DNA of 64,000 nt from Aeromonas molluscorum 848 (GCF_000388115.1 NZ_AQGQ01000001.1:62001-126000), one strand, 5' to 3'; positions 16,925-28,249 are shown, counted from the first letter of the stretch. A program made the numbers and translations. Notes: generated by a model not told the origin, from the letters alone.

Positions 16925-18208
16925 ATGAAGCCACAATGGATCGAGTTTATTGCCCTGCTCAAGCGTGAGGTCGTGCCGGCCCTGGGTTGTACCGAACCCA
17001 TGTCGGTGGCCTTGGCTGCCGCCAACTGCCGCCGCCTGCTGGGCCAGCCGCCGCAGCGGCTGAGCGTCTGGGTCAGTGGTAATCTGTTCAAGAACGGCAT
17101 GGGGGTCGGTGTGCCCGGCACCGGCATGATAGGCCTGCCTGTGGCTGCGGCTGTGGGGATCACGGGGGGCAACCCCGATGGGGGGCTGGAAGTGCTCAAG
17201 GCCCTCACCCCGGCGCAGGTGGAGCAAGCCAAGGCGCTGCTGCCCCTCATCAAGGTCGATGTGAAGGATGTGCCTGATGTGCTCTACGCCGAGGTGCTGG
17301 CGGAGGCTGATGGTCACAGTGCCCGGGTAGTGATCTGCACGGATCACACGCGCATCGTGCTGATGGAGAAGGATGGCGAGGTTCTGATGGAGCAAGCCAG
17401 TGCCCCCGGGGTGCAGATCCAGCCAGCCAAATCGACCAGACCCGCCCTGACCCTGAAGGCGATAGTCGAGTTCTCTCTCGACGTGCCATTGGCCGATATC
17501 ACCTTCATTGGCGAGGCGGCCAGCATGAACCAGGCCCTGGCTGACGAAGGGTTGCAGGGTTATGGCCTGAGTATCGGCAAGATGCTAACCGATCAGGTGG
17601 AGCGCAAGTTACTCTCCGACGATCTGATGACGCTGGCCATGCGACTCTCCTCTGCTGCATCGGATGCGCGCATGGACGGCGCCATGCTGCCCGCCATGTC
17701 CAATTCGGGCTCGGGCAACCAGGGCATCGCCGCCACCATGCCGGTAGTCGCCGCCGCCCGCTTCCTCGCATCGAGCGAGGAGCAGCTGATCCGGGCGCTG
17801 GTGATGAGCCACCTGGTGGCCATCTACATCAAGACGTATCAGAACAAGCTCTCTGCCCTGTGTGCTGCCAGCACGGCTGCCATGGGGGCGGGTGCCGCCA
17901 TCACCTGGTTGCTGGGGGGCAAGTTCGAACAGATAAGCCACTGTATCAATAACATGATTGGCGATGTTTCCGGCATCATCTGCGACGGCGCGGGCAGTGC
18001 CTGCTCCATGAAGGTGTCGACCTCTACCTCAGCGGCGGTCAAATCCTCCCTGATGGCGATCAACAACCTGCGAGTGCCCCAGAGTGAGGGTATCGTCTCG
18101 GATGACGTGGATCAGACCATTGCCAACCTGGGCCAGCTCTCCAAGAAGGGTATGCTGGATACCGATATAGAGATCATCAACATCATGCGGGCCAAGCAGC
18201 GCAACTGA
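16925..18208 (+). CDS. L-cysteine desulfidase-like protein (UPF0597/CyuA family)
   Basis: Belongs to the UPF0597 family, related to the serine dehydratase alpha domain; E. coli member CyuA (YhaM) degrades L-cysteine to pyruvate, sulfide and ammonia. Visible family features are ALGCTEP near the N-terminus (C22) and ICDGAGSACSMKVSTS in the last third, whose cysteines would hold a 4Fe-4S cluster, plus SNSGSGNQGI in the middle. I chose the ATG at 16925 because GGAG lies 9 nt upstream and it fits the family start; an ATG at 16910 would add five residues. The specific substrate (cysteine or another amino acid) is not settled by sequence. It appears monocistronic. Confidence 0.85.
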   Translation: MKPQWIEFIALLKREVVPALGCTEPMSVALAAANCRRLLGQPPQRLSVWVSGNLFKNGMGVGVPGTGMIGLPVAAAVGITGGNPDGGLEVLKALTPAQVEQAKALLPLIKVDVKDVPDVLYAEVLAEADGHSARVVICTDHTRIVLMEKDGEVLMEQASAPGVQIQPAKSTRPALTLKAIVEFSLDVPLADITFIGEAASMNQALADEGLQGYGLSIGKMLTDQVERKLLSDDLMTLAMRLSSAASDARMDGAMLPAMSNSGSGNQGIAATMPVVAAARFLASSEEQLIRALVMSHLVAIYIKTYQNKLSALCAASTAAMGAGAAITWLLGGKFEQISHCINNMIGDVSGIICDGAGSACSMKVSTSTSAAVKSSLMAINNLRVPQSEGIVSDDVDQTIANLGQLSKKGMLDTDIEIINIMRAKQRN

Positions 18209-18290
18209 CCCTGTTGTGAGCCGAGCATCAGCTGTTTGCCTGATCGGCTTTTGCAGGGCCACGTTGGGTCGCCCGAGACCCGACGGGCGA

Positions 18291-18322
18291 AAAAAAACCG
18301 ATGGCCTGGGCCATCGGTTTTT
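18291..18322. terminator. bidirectional terminator between convergent genes
   Basis: Stem ACCGATGGCC/GGCCATCGGT flanked by A and T runs on each side, serving the desulfidase-like gene and bamD. Confidence 0.9.
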
Positions 18323-18338
18323 GTTGGAAGAGTGACTA

Positions 18339-19118
18339 TCAGCTCTTGGCGTGCCGGTTTTCCGGGTAGTTCTTGCCGAGCACCTCACGGGCGTGCTGGG
18401 CCAGGGTTGGCATCTTGAGGGTGTCGTAGGACTCGATCATGATCTCCAGCGCCTCTTCGGTCTCCGGCGTATCCGGGTAGGTCTCAACTACCTGCTTGGC
18501 GCGGTTGGCGGCCGCAACCAGCGCATCGCGTTTCACATAATACTTGGCCACGCTCAGGTCGTAGCGAGCGAGGCGGTTTTTCAGACCTATCATGCGCGCC
18601 CGGGCATCGGCAGCGTAGCTGCTGTTCGGGTAGTTCTGCAGCAGTGTCTTGAAATCCTGGAACGCTTGACGGGCGTAGGAGGGGTCTTTGTCATCCCGGG
18701 CTATGCCGAGCTGATCCTGGAAGAAATTGTAATCGCCCGCCATGTTGGTTAGGCCACGCATATAGAAAACGTAATCTATATTTTTGTGCGCCGGATTGAG
18801 GCGGATAAAGCGGTCGATATTGGCGGTCGCCTGGGCGGTATCATCCTGCTTGTAATAGGCATAGATGAGGTCGAGTTGCACTTGATTAGAGTAAGCGCCA
18901 AAGGGGTAACGAGAGTCTAATGCTTCCAATAACTCGATAGCATTCACATAGTTACCGGCATCCAGCTTGAGGCGTGCTTTCTGGTACAGGGTCTCCGGCG
19001 GTTCGTCGGGTACCTTGGGTTTGGTGCTGGAACAGCCAGTGATCAGGGTAGCGACCAAGGCGAGTGACATCAGCAGGTGAGACTTCTTTCCCATCAACAA
19101 CATCCGGTCCATTTCCAC
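18339..19118 (-). CDS. bamD: outer membrane assembly lipoprotein BamD
   Basis: An essential lipoprotein of the BAM complex, which inserts beta-barrel proteins into the outer membrane. The lipobox LITGC sits at residues 25-29 of the longest frame, with the signal core LLMSLALVATLITG. The body has TPR-like repeats: ETLYQKARLKLDAGNY, YPFGAYSNQVQLDLIYAYYK and IDRFIRLNPAHKNIDYVFYMRGLTNM match E. coli BamD closely. Three ATGs near the start (19118, 19103, 19094) are possible; the last gives a compact MGKK signal peptide, and no ribosome binding site decides between them. It is divergent from rluD, an arrangement also known in E. coli. Confidence 0.95.
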   Translation of the reverse strand: MEMDRMLLMGKKSHLLMSLALVATLITGCSSTKPKVPDEPPETLYQKARLKLDAGNYVNAIELLEALDSRYPFGAYSNQVQLDLIYAYYKQDDTAQATANIDRFIRLNPAHKNIDYVFYMRGLTNMAGDYNFFQDQLGIARDDKDPSYARQAFQDFKTLLQNYPNSSYAADARARMIGLKNRLARYDLSVAKYYVKRDALVAAANRAKQVVETYPDTPETEEALEIMIESYDTLKMPTLAQHAREVLGKNYPENRHAKS

Positions 19119-19210
19119 GAAATTGGCAAAGTATCCGTTATGCTTGGCTAAAAGAAAAGCTAGAATAGCCGGATTATTTCGAATTGAAACCCCCGCTCAA
19201 GAGACCATAC

Positions 19211-20191
19211 ATGAGCCAGCATATTGAATTGACAGGCGAATTCCAGGATCACCAATTCGGGCAGCGACTCGATCAGGCTCTGGCAGAAATATTTCCCGAC
19301 TACTCCCGTACCCGGATCAAGGAGTGGATCCTGCAAGACCGAGTGACCCTGGATGGTCAGGTTGCCAACACCCCGCGTGAGAAAGTCATCTCGGGGCAGC
19401 AGGTCCATGTCACGGTCGAACTGGCAGACGACACCCGCTGGGATGCCCAGAATATAGCGCTCAACATCGTGTTCGAAGATGAGCATATTCTGGTGATCGA
19501 CAAGCCGGCAGGTCTGGTAGTTCATCCGGGGGCTGGCACGCCGGACGGCACAGTGCTCAACGCCCTGCTGCACCTCTATCCCGACATAGCCGAAGTGCCC
19601 CGCGCCGGCATTGTTCACCGTCTGGACAAGGACACCACTGGCCTCATGGTCATTGCCAAGACGATCCCGGCGCAGACTCATCTGGTGGAGGCGCTGCAGG
19701 CCCGCCAGATCACCCGTGAATATGAAGCGGTGGCCATAGGGCACATGACCGCGGGCGGTACCGTGGATGCGCCCATAGGTCGTCATCCGACCCAGCGTAC
19801 CCACATGGCAGTCATTCCCAATGGCCGTGAGTCCGTGACCCACTACCGGGTGCATGAGAAGTTTCGTGGCCACACCCGCCTGCGACTGCGACTGGAAACC
19901 GGTCGTACTCACCAGATCCGGGTACACATGGCGCACATCAAGCACCCTCTGGTTGGCGATCCCGCCTATGGTGGCCGCATGCGTCTGCTGCGTAACGGTA
20001 CGCCTGAGCTGACTGCTGCGCTGCGCGGCTTCCACCGTCAGGCCTTGCATGCCACCATGCTGCAACTGGCTCACCCCATCACGGGCGAGGTCATGCAGTG
20101 GCACTCCTCCACTCCTCAGGACATGGTGGAGCTGATGGAGGCTATGCGTGCCGATACCTTGGCCAACCCAGATGATCTGATCTGGGGCTAA
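19211..20191 (+). CDS. rluD: 23S rRNA pseudouridine synthase
   Basis: Forms pseudouridines 1911, 1915 and 1917 of 23S rRNA (helix 69), important for ribosome assembly. The 326 residues consist of an N-terminal S4-like domain (GQRLDQALAEIFPDYSRTRI) and a catalytic domain with the nucleophile D139 in HRLDKDTTG, the same position as in E. coli. The start MSQHIELTG was chosen over an upstream TTG by alignment with E. coli MAQRVQLTA; AAGAG lies upstream. It is followed by pgeF, the order found in E. coli. Confidence 0.96.
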   Translation: MSQHIELTGEFQDHQFGQRLDQALAEIFPDYSRTRIKEWILQDRVTLDGQVANTPREKVISGQQVHVTVELADDTRWDAQNIALNIVFEDEHILVIDKPAGLVVHPGAGTPDGTVLNALLHLYPDIAEVPRAGIVHRLDKDTTGLMVIAKTIPAQTHLVEALQARQITREYEAVAIGHMTAGGTVDAPIGRHPTQRTHMAVIPNGRESVTHYRVHEKFRGHTRLRLRLETGRTHQIRVHMAHIKHPLVGDPAYGGRMRLLRNGTPELTAALRGFHRQALHATMLQLAHPITGEVMQWHSSTPQDMVELMEAMRADTLANPDDLIWG

Positions 20192-20243
20192 GCGTCGGCG
20201 GCCCAGCCGGTTGATACGGGCTGGGCCAGGGGAGTGTTAAGGG

Positions 20244-20272
20244 CGGGGTATCCAGTGGGTGCCCCGTTTTTT
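20244..20272 (+). terminator. terminator of rluD
   Basis: CGGGG...CCCCG stem with partial inner pairing, followed by six T. A second GC stem (GGCCCAGCC/GGCTGGGCC, around 20199-20228) precedes it. Confidence 0.65.
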
Positions 20273-20306
20273 ATGGCATTTTTGCATGATTCATAAGGAG
20301 TCAGTT

Positions 20307-21059
20307 ATGGAGACGATAATACCGAACTGGCCTGCCCCGCCGAGGGTCCGGGCCTTTTCCACCACCCGGGATGGCGGGGTCAGCCAAGGGGTTTTTGCCG
20401 GTCTCAATCTGGGGAGTCATGTCGGGGATGAGACTCTGCTGGTCGATGCAAACCGTGCTCGCTTGCAGCAGGAAATGGGTATTCCGGGTCGGCTCAACTG
20501 GCTCAATCAGGTGCATGGCACCGCCGTCCATCAGGTCAGCAATCAATACGATATTGTGCCGGATGCCGACGCCGCCTGCGCCCATGACGCCGGGTTGGCC
20601 TGTATCGTCATGACGGCGGACTGTCTGCCTGTGCTGCTGTGCGACAGGGCCGGTACTGTGGTGGCGGCCGCTCATGCTGGCTGGCGTGGCTTATTAGGCA
20701 ATGAGCAGGGGGGCGTACTGGAGGCCAGCATCAAAGGGATGAACTGCGATCCGGCCGAGATACTCGCCTGGCTGGGCCCGGCCATAGGGCCCAGTGCCTT
20801 TGAGGTGGGGAGCGAGGTGCGGGATGCCTTCATGGCGCAGCAGGCCCAGGCGGTTGTCGCGTTCATGCCATCCGCCAACGACGGGAAATGGCTGGCTGAT
20901 ATCTACCAGCTGGCCCGGCTACGCTTGGCCCGCGCCGGTGTGAAGGCCGTCTATGGGGGTGAGCACTGCACCTTCAGTGACAGTGAACGGTTTTACTCCT
21001 ATCGCCGTGATGGCCAAACCGGCCGCATGGCCTCGCTGATCTGGCTGGGTGACGCTTAG
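20307..21059 (+). CDS. pgeF: purine nucleoside phosphorylase / peptidoglycan editing factor PgeF
   Basis: A YfiH/laccase-domain protein of 250 residues. Family members act as multi-specific purine nucleoside phosphorylases, and E. coli PgeF was linked to correct L-Ala incorporation into peptidoglycan. The metal-ligand motifs are present: LNQVHGTAV, MTADCLPVLLCD and AAAHAGWRGL. The C-terminus CTFSDSERFYSYRRDGQTG...ASLIWL is typical. The start at 20307 has AAGGAG at good spacing. Directly after the stop lies a second, diverged copy of the last 70 bp of this gene (see pseudogene entry). Confidence 0.94.
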   Translation: METIIPNWPAPPRVRAFSTTRDGGVSQGVFAGLNLGSHVGDETLLVDANRARLQQEMGIPGRLNWLNQVHGTAVHQVSNQYDIVPDADAACAHDAGLACIVMTADCLPVLLCDRAGTVVAAAHAGWRGLLGNEQGGVLEASIKGMNCDPAEILAWLGPAIGPSAFEVGSEVRDAFMAQQAQAVVAFMPSANDGKWLADIYQLARLRLARAGVKAVYGGEHCTFSDSERFYSYRRDGQTGRMASLIWLGDA

Positions 21060-21061
21060 GG

Positions 21062-21146
21062 CGCCCACCGCCATCAGTGAGCGCGTTTACTCCTGGCGCC
21101 GCGAGGGTCAAACCGGCTCCATGGCATCGCTGATCTGGCTGGCGTC
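21062..21146 (+). pseudogene. relic second copy of the pgeF 3' end
   Basis: Starting three bases after the pgeF stop, this stretch encodes SERVYSWRREGQTGSMASLIWL in another frame. The functional gene ends with SERFYSYRRDGQTGRMASLIWL. By eye about 56 of 69 nucleotides agree and the changes are mostly silent or conservative, so the relic derives from a working homologue, not from a recent duplication. It has no start or upstream part. A likely origin is recombinational replacement of most of an older pgeF by a diverged allele, leaving the old tail behind. Confidence 0.8.
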
Positions 21147-21224
21147 GTGTTCAGGCCCGCTCCCTGCCGAGGGGGCGGGTCTGCCTTGGCACCCGGGGTG
21201 GGGAAAAAATAAACAACCTCTCCC

Positions 21225-21252
21225 CTTGAAATCGTGGCCGCAGACCTCATCT
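21225..21252 (+). promoter_or_regulatory. sigma32 heat-shock promoter of clpB
   Basis: CTTGAAA (21225-21231), 13-bp spacer, CCTCATCT (21245-21252) matches the sigma32 consensus CTTGAAA-N13/14-CCCCATNT at all but one position. It lies about 60 bp before the clpB start. Confidence 0.8.
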
Positions 21253-21314
21253 TCCTTATCAGAAAGTTCTGTTGTTGCCGCCATGGCGGCGTCTGTTTCA
21301 AAGGGAGGAGTGCA

Positions 21315-23888
<2,574 letters not shown>

Positions 23889-23911
23889 GGTCAGTGGTCT
23901 CATCCGTTGTC

Positions 23912-23939
23912 AAAACGCCAGCCCTCGGGCTGGCGTTTT
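23912..23939 (+). terminator. terminator of clpB
   Basis: Stem AAAACGCCAGCCC/GGGCTGGCGTTTT with a 2-nt centre, 24 bp after the stop. Confidence 0.9.
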
Positions 23940-24076
23940 CATGTCTGCGCGGCGCAAAGAGACACAGACCGACTGACTGCCTCTTGCCATGGGAGAGTGC
24001 GACCTTAGATGTCATTAATAACGATATTGTTATTTTCAGGAAGGATCCTGTACCGATAAAGAGACCACTCTCGCTC

Positions 24077-24757
24077 ATGTTGCTGTGCAGCAGTCTGTTG
24101 CCCCTGGCGGCCCTGGCGGCCCTGGCGGAGCAAGCCACTCAAGATGTTCCTCGGATTTGTGCTACCTGCCACGGCCTGAACGGTGTACCCAAGGAGCCGA
24201 ACATTCCCAATCTGTGGGGGCAGTCAGAGGCTTACCTGACCGAGCAGTTGCAGGCATTTCGCAGCGGAAAGCGGGTCAGTGACTTCATGAATCCCATCAT
24301 TTATCAACTCAGCGACGAGCAGATAAAACGTGCCGCCAGCCACTTCGCCAACCAGTCTGCTGCCAAGGAAACGCCCGATTTCAAGCGAGGCCAGGCCCTC
24401 TATGGTGCACGTTGCGCCGATTGCCACGGCGCCGATGGGGAGGGCAAGAAGGTGGCGGAGCGCTACGTCTTCCCGCCACTGTGGGGGAGAGACAGTTACA
24501 ACTGGGGAGCTGGCATGCACGGTGTCGACAAGGCCGCCGCCTTCATCAAGAGCAACATGCCGCTCTCTCGGGGTGGCAGTCTGAGCGACCAGCAGGCCTG
24601 GAATGTGTCCCTCTATATCAATAGCCAGGCGCGGCCCCAGGATCCCAGATTCAAGGGCGACCTCGAGCAGACCACCAAGGCGTTTCATGGCAAGTACTCC
24701 CAGTACGGGTTGCCGTCGCCCATCGATGGTCACTTGCTGGGCAGCAAGGCGTATTGA
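24077..24757 (+). CDS. periplasmic dihaem cytochrome c
   Basis: A two-domain class I cytochrome c (c4-like) with haem sites CATCH and CADCH, each followed by distal Met candidates; it would carry electrons in the periplasm. The N-terminus MLLCSSLLPLAALAALAE is a hydrophobic signal core, but from this ATG it has no basic n-region and no good ribosome binding site. Just upstream in frame are the codons for VPIKRPLSL, preceded by AGGAAGG; a start there (GTA or ATA as written) would give a normal signal peptide, but neither codon is a standard start. The true start is therefore unsure (24047-24077). It lies between clpB and ntrC, with no operon partner visible. Confidence 0.8.
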   Translation: MLLCSSLLPLAALAALAEQATQDVPRICATCHGLNGVPKEPNIPNLWGQSEAYLTEQLQAFRSGKRVSDFMNPIIYQLSDEQIKRAASHFANQSAAKETPDFKRGQALYGARCADCHGADGEGKKVAERYVFPPLWGRDSYNWGAGMHGVDKAAAFIKSNMPLSRGGSLSDQQAWNVSLYINSQARPQDPRFKGDLEQTTKAFHGKYSQYGLPSPIDGHLLGSKAY

Positions 24758-24857
24758 ACCTTCAGGCGGGATGAGGGTTATGTTTTATCGCTGAGGGTCA
24801 TCCACCCTGTCAGTGAGTCACCAAGGCCGACGTCAGCCTGACCCGCGTCAACATCTA

Positions 24858-24891
24858 GCGCCGTCTTTCGAATGGCATAGAAAGACGGCGC
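24858..24891. other. 12-bp inverted repeat between convergent genes
   Basis: GCGCCGTCTTTC/GAAAGACGGCGC with a 10-nt loop, no T tract on either strand. Probably a factor-assisted terminator or mRNA end for the cytochrome gene. Confidence 0.5.
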
Positions 24892-24999
24892 ATTCATGTG
24901 TGCCGTTGTTCAGCCCGGATGGGAGCCGTTGCGCGCTGGCATGGTTGTGGTTGGGATCTGGATGGGGTAGACAAGGGGGATGAGACTGGTAAATGGCGG

Positions 25000-25021
25000 G
25001 GCCCCCTTGTGGCTGGGGGCC
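25000..25021 (-). terminator. probable terminator of ntrBC
   Basis: GGCCCCC/GGGGGCC stem with an 8-nt loop just after the ntrC stop on the minus strand; the T tract is weak. Confidence 0.45.
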
Positions 25022-25030
25022 GGCCGATAC

Positions 25031-26449
25031 TCAGGAAAAATCGAGCTCCTTGAGTTTGCGAGTGAGGGTATTGCGGCCCCAGCCGAGCAGGCGCGCCGCC
25101 TCTTGCTTGTGGCCATGGGTATGCTCCAGCGCCGTCTCCAGCATGATCCGTTCGAACTGCGGCATGGCGTCGGCCAGTATGTCTATCTCACCCAGAGCCA
25201 GCTTGGCGGCGACCCAGTCGCGCAGCTGTTGCTGCCAGCCACCGGCGAGTGCGGGTTGACCCGGTTCGGCGACGCTGGTGATCGGCGTCAGCAGCTCGGT
25301 GGGCAGATCGGCGACCAATACCTCCTGTCCCGAGGCCATGACGGTCAGCCAGCGACAGACGTTTTCCAGCTGACGCACGTTGCCGGGCCAGGGCAGTCGG
25401 CTGATGAACACTTGAGTATCCGGGTGCAGGCTCTTGGCCTCCACGTTGAGCTCCTTGGCGGCTCGCAGCAGGAAGTGGTGAGCCAGCTGGGGGATGTCTT
25501 CACGGCGCTCCTTGAGGGCCGGGATATGGATGCGGATGACGTTGAGGCGGTGGAACAGATCCTCCCGAAATTCGCCATCGGCGACCCGTTTCTCCAGGTT
25601 CTGGTGGGTGGCGGCTATGATGCGCACGTCCACCTGTACCGGCTGATGGCCGCCAACCCGATAGAACTGACCATCGGCCAGTACCCGCAGCAGCCGGGTC
25701 TGCACATCCAGTGGCATGTCACCTATTTCATCGAGAAACAGGGTGCCGCCATCCGCTTGTTCGAAGCGGCCATGGCGTATGTTGTTGGCCCCGGTGAAGG
25801 CTCCTTTCTCATGGCCAAATAGCTCTGATTCGATCAGATCTTTCGGGATGGCTGCCATGTTGAGGGCAATGAAATTCTTGTGGGAACGCGGGCTGTGACG
25901 ATGCAGGGCATGGGCGACCAGCTCCTTGCCGGTGCCGCTCTGGCCGTTGATCAACACCGAGATGCTGGACCGTGACAGCCGGCCGATGGCGCGAAACACC
26001 TCCTGCATGGCGGGGGCTTCACCGATGATCTCCGGGCTGCTGGCGGCATCCTGCGGCCGAGTCTTGCGCTTGGTGCGCTGCTCCTTGAGGTGGTTCTCTG
26101 CGCGGCGCACCAGGGTGACCGCCTCTTCAATATCGAACGGCTTGGGCAGGTATTCGAAGGCGCCACGCTGATAGGCGTTGACTGCACTGTCGAGATCCGA
26201 ATGGGCGGTCATGATAATGATGGGCAAGTCCGCCTGACGACGATGGATCTGTTCCAGCAGGCTGAGGCCATCGATGCCGGGCATGCGGATGTCGGACAGG
26301 ATCACATCGGGAGATCGTGCTTCCAGGGAGTGCAGCAGGGCCTCGCCATCGGCGAAACTCTCGCACTCGAAACCCTCGTTGCCCAGGGTGCGCTCCAGCA
26401 CCCAGCGGATCGAACTGTCGTCATCGACGATCCATACTTTTGCGGTCAT
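25031..26449 (-). CDS. glnG: nitrogen regulation response regulator NtrC
   Basis: An activator of sigma54 promoters under nitrogen limitation, phosphorylated by NtrB. The 472 residues hold a receiver domain (1-120) with D9, D10, D11 and phosphorylation site D53 in LSDIRMPG, a AAA+ domain with the sigma54-contacting GAFTGA loop ([12 protein letters not shown]), and a C-terminal Fis-type helix-turn-helix ([20 protein letters not shown]). It follows ntrB by 9 bp on the same strand. Its predicted DNA sites lie before glnA and before ntrB in this window. Confidence 0.97.
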   Translation of the reverse strand: MTAKVWIVDDDSSIRWVLERTLGNEGFECESFADGEALLHSLEARSPDVILSDIRMPGIDGLSLLEQIHRRQADLPIIIMTAHSDLDSAVNAYQRGAFEYLPKPFDIEEAVTLVRRAENHLKEQRTKRKTRPQDAASSPEIIGEAPAMQEVFRAIGRLSRSSISVLINGQSGTGKELVAHALHRHSPRSHKNFIALNMAAIPKDLIESELFGHEKGAFTGANNIRHGRFEQADGGTLFLDEIGDMPLDVQTRLLRVLADGQFYRVGGHQPVQVDVRIIAATHQNLEKRVADGEFREDLFHRLNVIRIHIPALKERREDIPQLAHHFLLRAAKELNVEAKSLHPDTQVFISRLPWPGNVRQLENVCRWLTVMASGQEVLVADLPTELLTPITSVAEPGQPALAGGWQQQLRDWVAAKLALGEIDILADAMPQFERIMLETALEHTHGHKQEAARLLGWGRNTLTRKLKELDFS

Positions 26450-26458
26450 GAAGTTCCC

Positions 26459-27514
26459 TTATTTGCGAAGCGGTAGATAAACGGTGAACTCGGTATGCCC
26501 TGGCCAACTGATGCAGTCGATGCGGCCCTTGTGCTGATCGATCAGGTTCTGGGCGATGGAGAGTCCGAGCCCCGTGCCGCCCTCCTTGCCGGTAATCATG
26601 GGGTAGAAGAGAGTGTCACGGATGGCATCCGGGATGCCGGGGCCGTTGTCGATGATCTTGATCTCGGCGGCGAGCCGGTAACGCTGGCCGTGGATAGTGA
26701 TCTGGAACACGGTGCGGGTACGCAGGCTGATGAGGCCCGTCTGGCTGACCAGTGCTTCGGCGGCGTTGCGCACTATGTTGAGGAAGGCCTGTTGCAGCTG
26801 ATCAGGTTCCATCTCGAATTCAGGAATGCTGGGGTCATAGTCCCGTTCTATGCGGATCCCGCCGGGCAGCTCCAACTCCACCAGACGACGTACCTGTTCC
26901 AGTACCGAGTGGACGTTGTGAACCTGATGGCGGCCGGGACGCTGGGGGCCGAGCAGGCGATCGACCAGCAAGCGCAACCTGTCAGCCTGCTCGATGATGA
27001 TGCCGGTATATTCGCGCAAGGCAGGGTCTGGCAGCTCCTTTTGCAGCAATTGGGCGGCCCCCCGCAGTCCCCCGAGCGGATTTTTGATCTCGTGGGCCAA
27101 ACCGCGCACCAACTCCCTGGCCGCCTGTTGTTGGGCATGCTGCTGCAACTCCTGACTGATCTTCTTCTGCTGATCGATCTTGCGCAGCTCAACCACTATC
27201 AAGCGCTGCTCATGGTCGGCCAGGGGGCTGGCACTGAGTTCGACCAGGCGGGGCTCTCCTTCCACGACGAGCGTCACTTCACTGTCGGTGAAGCCTTGCC
27301 CCGAGATGAGGCATTGGCGAAAGCGTTGCAAGTCGAGGGAGATGTGCTCCAGCAGATGGGGCAGTTCCAGCCCGATCAGCCGGCGTTGACTGAGGGAGAG
27401 CAACTGCTCAGCCGCAGGATTGACGTGCTGAATGCAGAGGCGCTCGTCCATCAGAATGACGGCGGTCAGCAGGTTGTCGAGTAATGTCTTGGCTTGATCC
27501 GAGCGGACTGGCAC
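26459..27514 (-). CDS. glnL: nitrogen regulation sensor kinase NtrB
   Basis: A cytoplasmic histidine kinase/phosphatase that acts on NtrC and is controlled by PII. The 351 residues contain a PAS domain (about 10-110), the phosphoacceptor H141 in GLAHEIKNPLGGLRGA, and a HATPase domain with the N box QAFLNIVRNAAEAL, IIDNGPGIP and GGTGLGLSIAQNLI. The start is a GTG with AGGGAG 7 nt upstream. An NtrC site overlaps its upstream region, suggesting autoregulation, while readthrough from glnA through the DUF4124 gene is also possible. Confidence 0.97.
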   Translation of the reverse strand: MPVRSDQAKTLLDNLLTAVILMDERLCIQHVNPAAEQLLSLSQRRLIGLELPHLLEHISLDLQRFRQCLISGQGFTDSEVTLVVEGEPRLVELSASPLADHEQRLIVVELRKIDQQKKISQELQQHAQQQAARELVRGLAHEIKNPLGGLRGAAQLLQKELPDPALREYTGIIIEQADRLRLLVDRLLGPQRPGRHQVHNVHSVLEQVRRLVELELPGGIRIERDYDPSIPEFEMEPDQLQQAFLNIVRNAAEALVSQTGLISLRTRTVFQITIHGQRYRLAAEIKIIDNGPGIPDAIRDTLFYPMITGKEGGTGLGLSIAQNLIDQHKGRIDCISWPGHTEFTVYLPLRK

Positions 27515-27550
27515 AGGTTTCTCCCTAAAACGGTGCTACATACCGGCAAT

Positions 27551-27565
27551 GCACCAATATAGTGC
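27551..27565. promoter_or_regulatory. NtrC binding site upstream of ntrB
   Basis: GCACCA-ATA-TAGTGC fits the NtrC dyad GCACYA-N3-TRGTGC fully. It is 37 bp upstream of the ntrB start codon, where binding could repress the local ntrBC promoter, as at E. coli glnLp. Confidence 0.75.
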
Positions 27566-27594
27566 ATTCAGTCTACCCGCATAGGTGCAGAGGA

Positions 27595-28155
27595 TCACCC
27601 TTTATGAGGCGCAGGGCCCGGGTTGGCTGCCTGATTGGCTCTGGTTCTGTGCAGATAGAAAGTCACAACATCTGATTTAGCAAGGATCGTACCGTCTTTT
27701 GCCAGTAGCTCGAGCTGCACCCTATGGGTGCCCCGATCCAGATTTTCTAGGCGGATCATCAGCGTGTTGTGAGCCCGGCCCTGCTCCTTGCCATCGAGCA
27801 ACAGGCGTAAGTCGTATTGGGTCGGCGGGGCGGGGGTGACCTGGGCTTCGAACACTATGTTGCCGGTGTTGTCGCGCAGGGTGCTGTCTGGTTCGGGGGA
27901 GAGCAGGGAGATGGTTAGTTCGGCCTGCTTGATATCGGCGCCAATGAGGTGGTTGTAATTATCGACCTGTACCGAGTGGGTGGTTGTGCCAACCAGAGGC
28001 GCGACTCGCAGATCGATCTCCTGGGTTTGCTGGCCGGCGGGAGGGGCACTGGTGTAGTGAGTGATCCCCCGATTGTCGATCCAGGAGTAGATCTTGGCAC
28101 CCTGGGCGCTCAGGCAGACCAGCAGCAAGAACCCGGCATAGCGGCTCATTCTCAT
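27595..28155 (-). CDS. DUF4124 domain envelope protein
   Basis: A 186-residue protein with a signal peptide (MRMSRYAGFLLLVCLSAQGA) and then the DUF4124 signature KIYSWIDNRGITHYTSAPP. The C-terminal half (VFEAQVTPAPPTQYDLRLLLDGKE...HRVQLELLAKDG) looks like a beta-sandwich of the kind that binds or presents ligands. The start at 28155 has AAGGAG upstream; a longer frame upstream lacks one. Its position between glnA and ntrB, co-directional with both, suggests co-expression with nitrogen genes, but the function of DUF4124 proteins is not known to me. Confidence 0.85.
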   Translation of the reverse strand: MRMSRYAGFLLLVCLSAQGAKIYSWIDNRGITHYTSAPPAGQQTQEIDLRVAPLVGTTTHSVQVDNYNHLIGADIKQAELTISLLSPEPDSTLRDNTGNIVFEAQVTPAPPTQYDLRLLLDGKEQGRAHNTLMIRLENLDRGTHRVQLELLAKDGTILAKSDVVTFYLHRTRANQAANPGPAPHKG

Positions 28156-28196
28156 CCATCTCTCCTTGGTGGGACCCCGCTTAAAGCCTATCAGAG

Positions 28197-28222
28197 AAAA
28201 AACCCGCCATGAGGCGGGTTTT
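28197..28222 (-). terminator. terminator of glnA
   Basis: On the minus strand, AAAACCCGCC-TCAT-GGCGGGTTTTTT, 28 bp after the glnA stop. It would limit flow into the DUF4124-ntrBC genes. Confidence 0.9.
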
Positions 28223-28249
28223 GTATGCATTGGGTTCTGACTGTATCTG

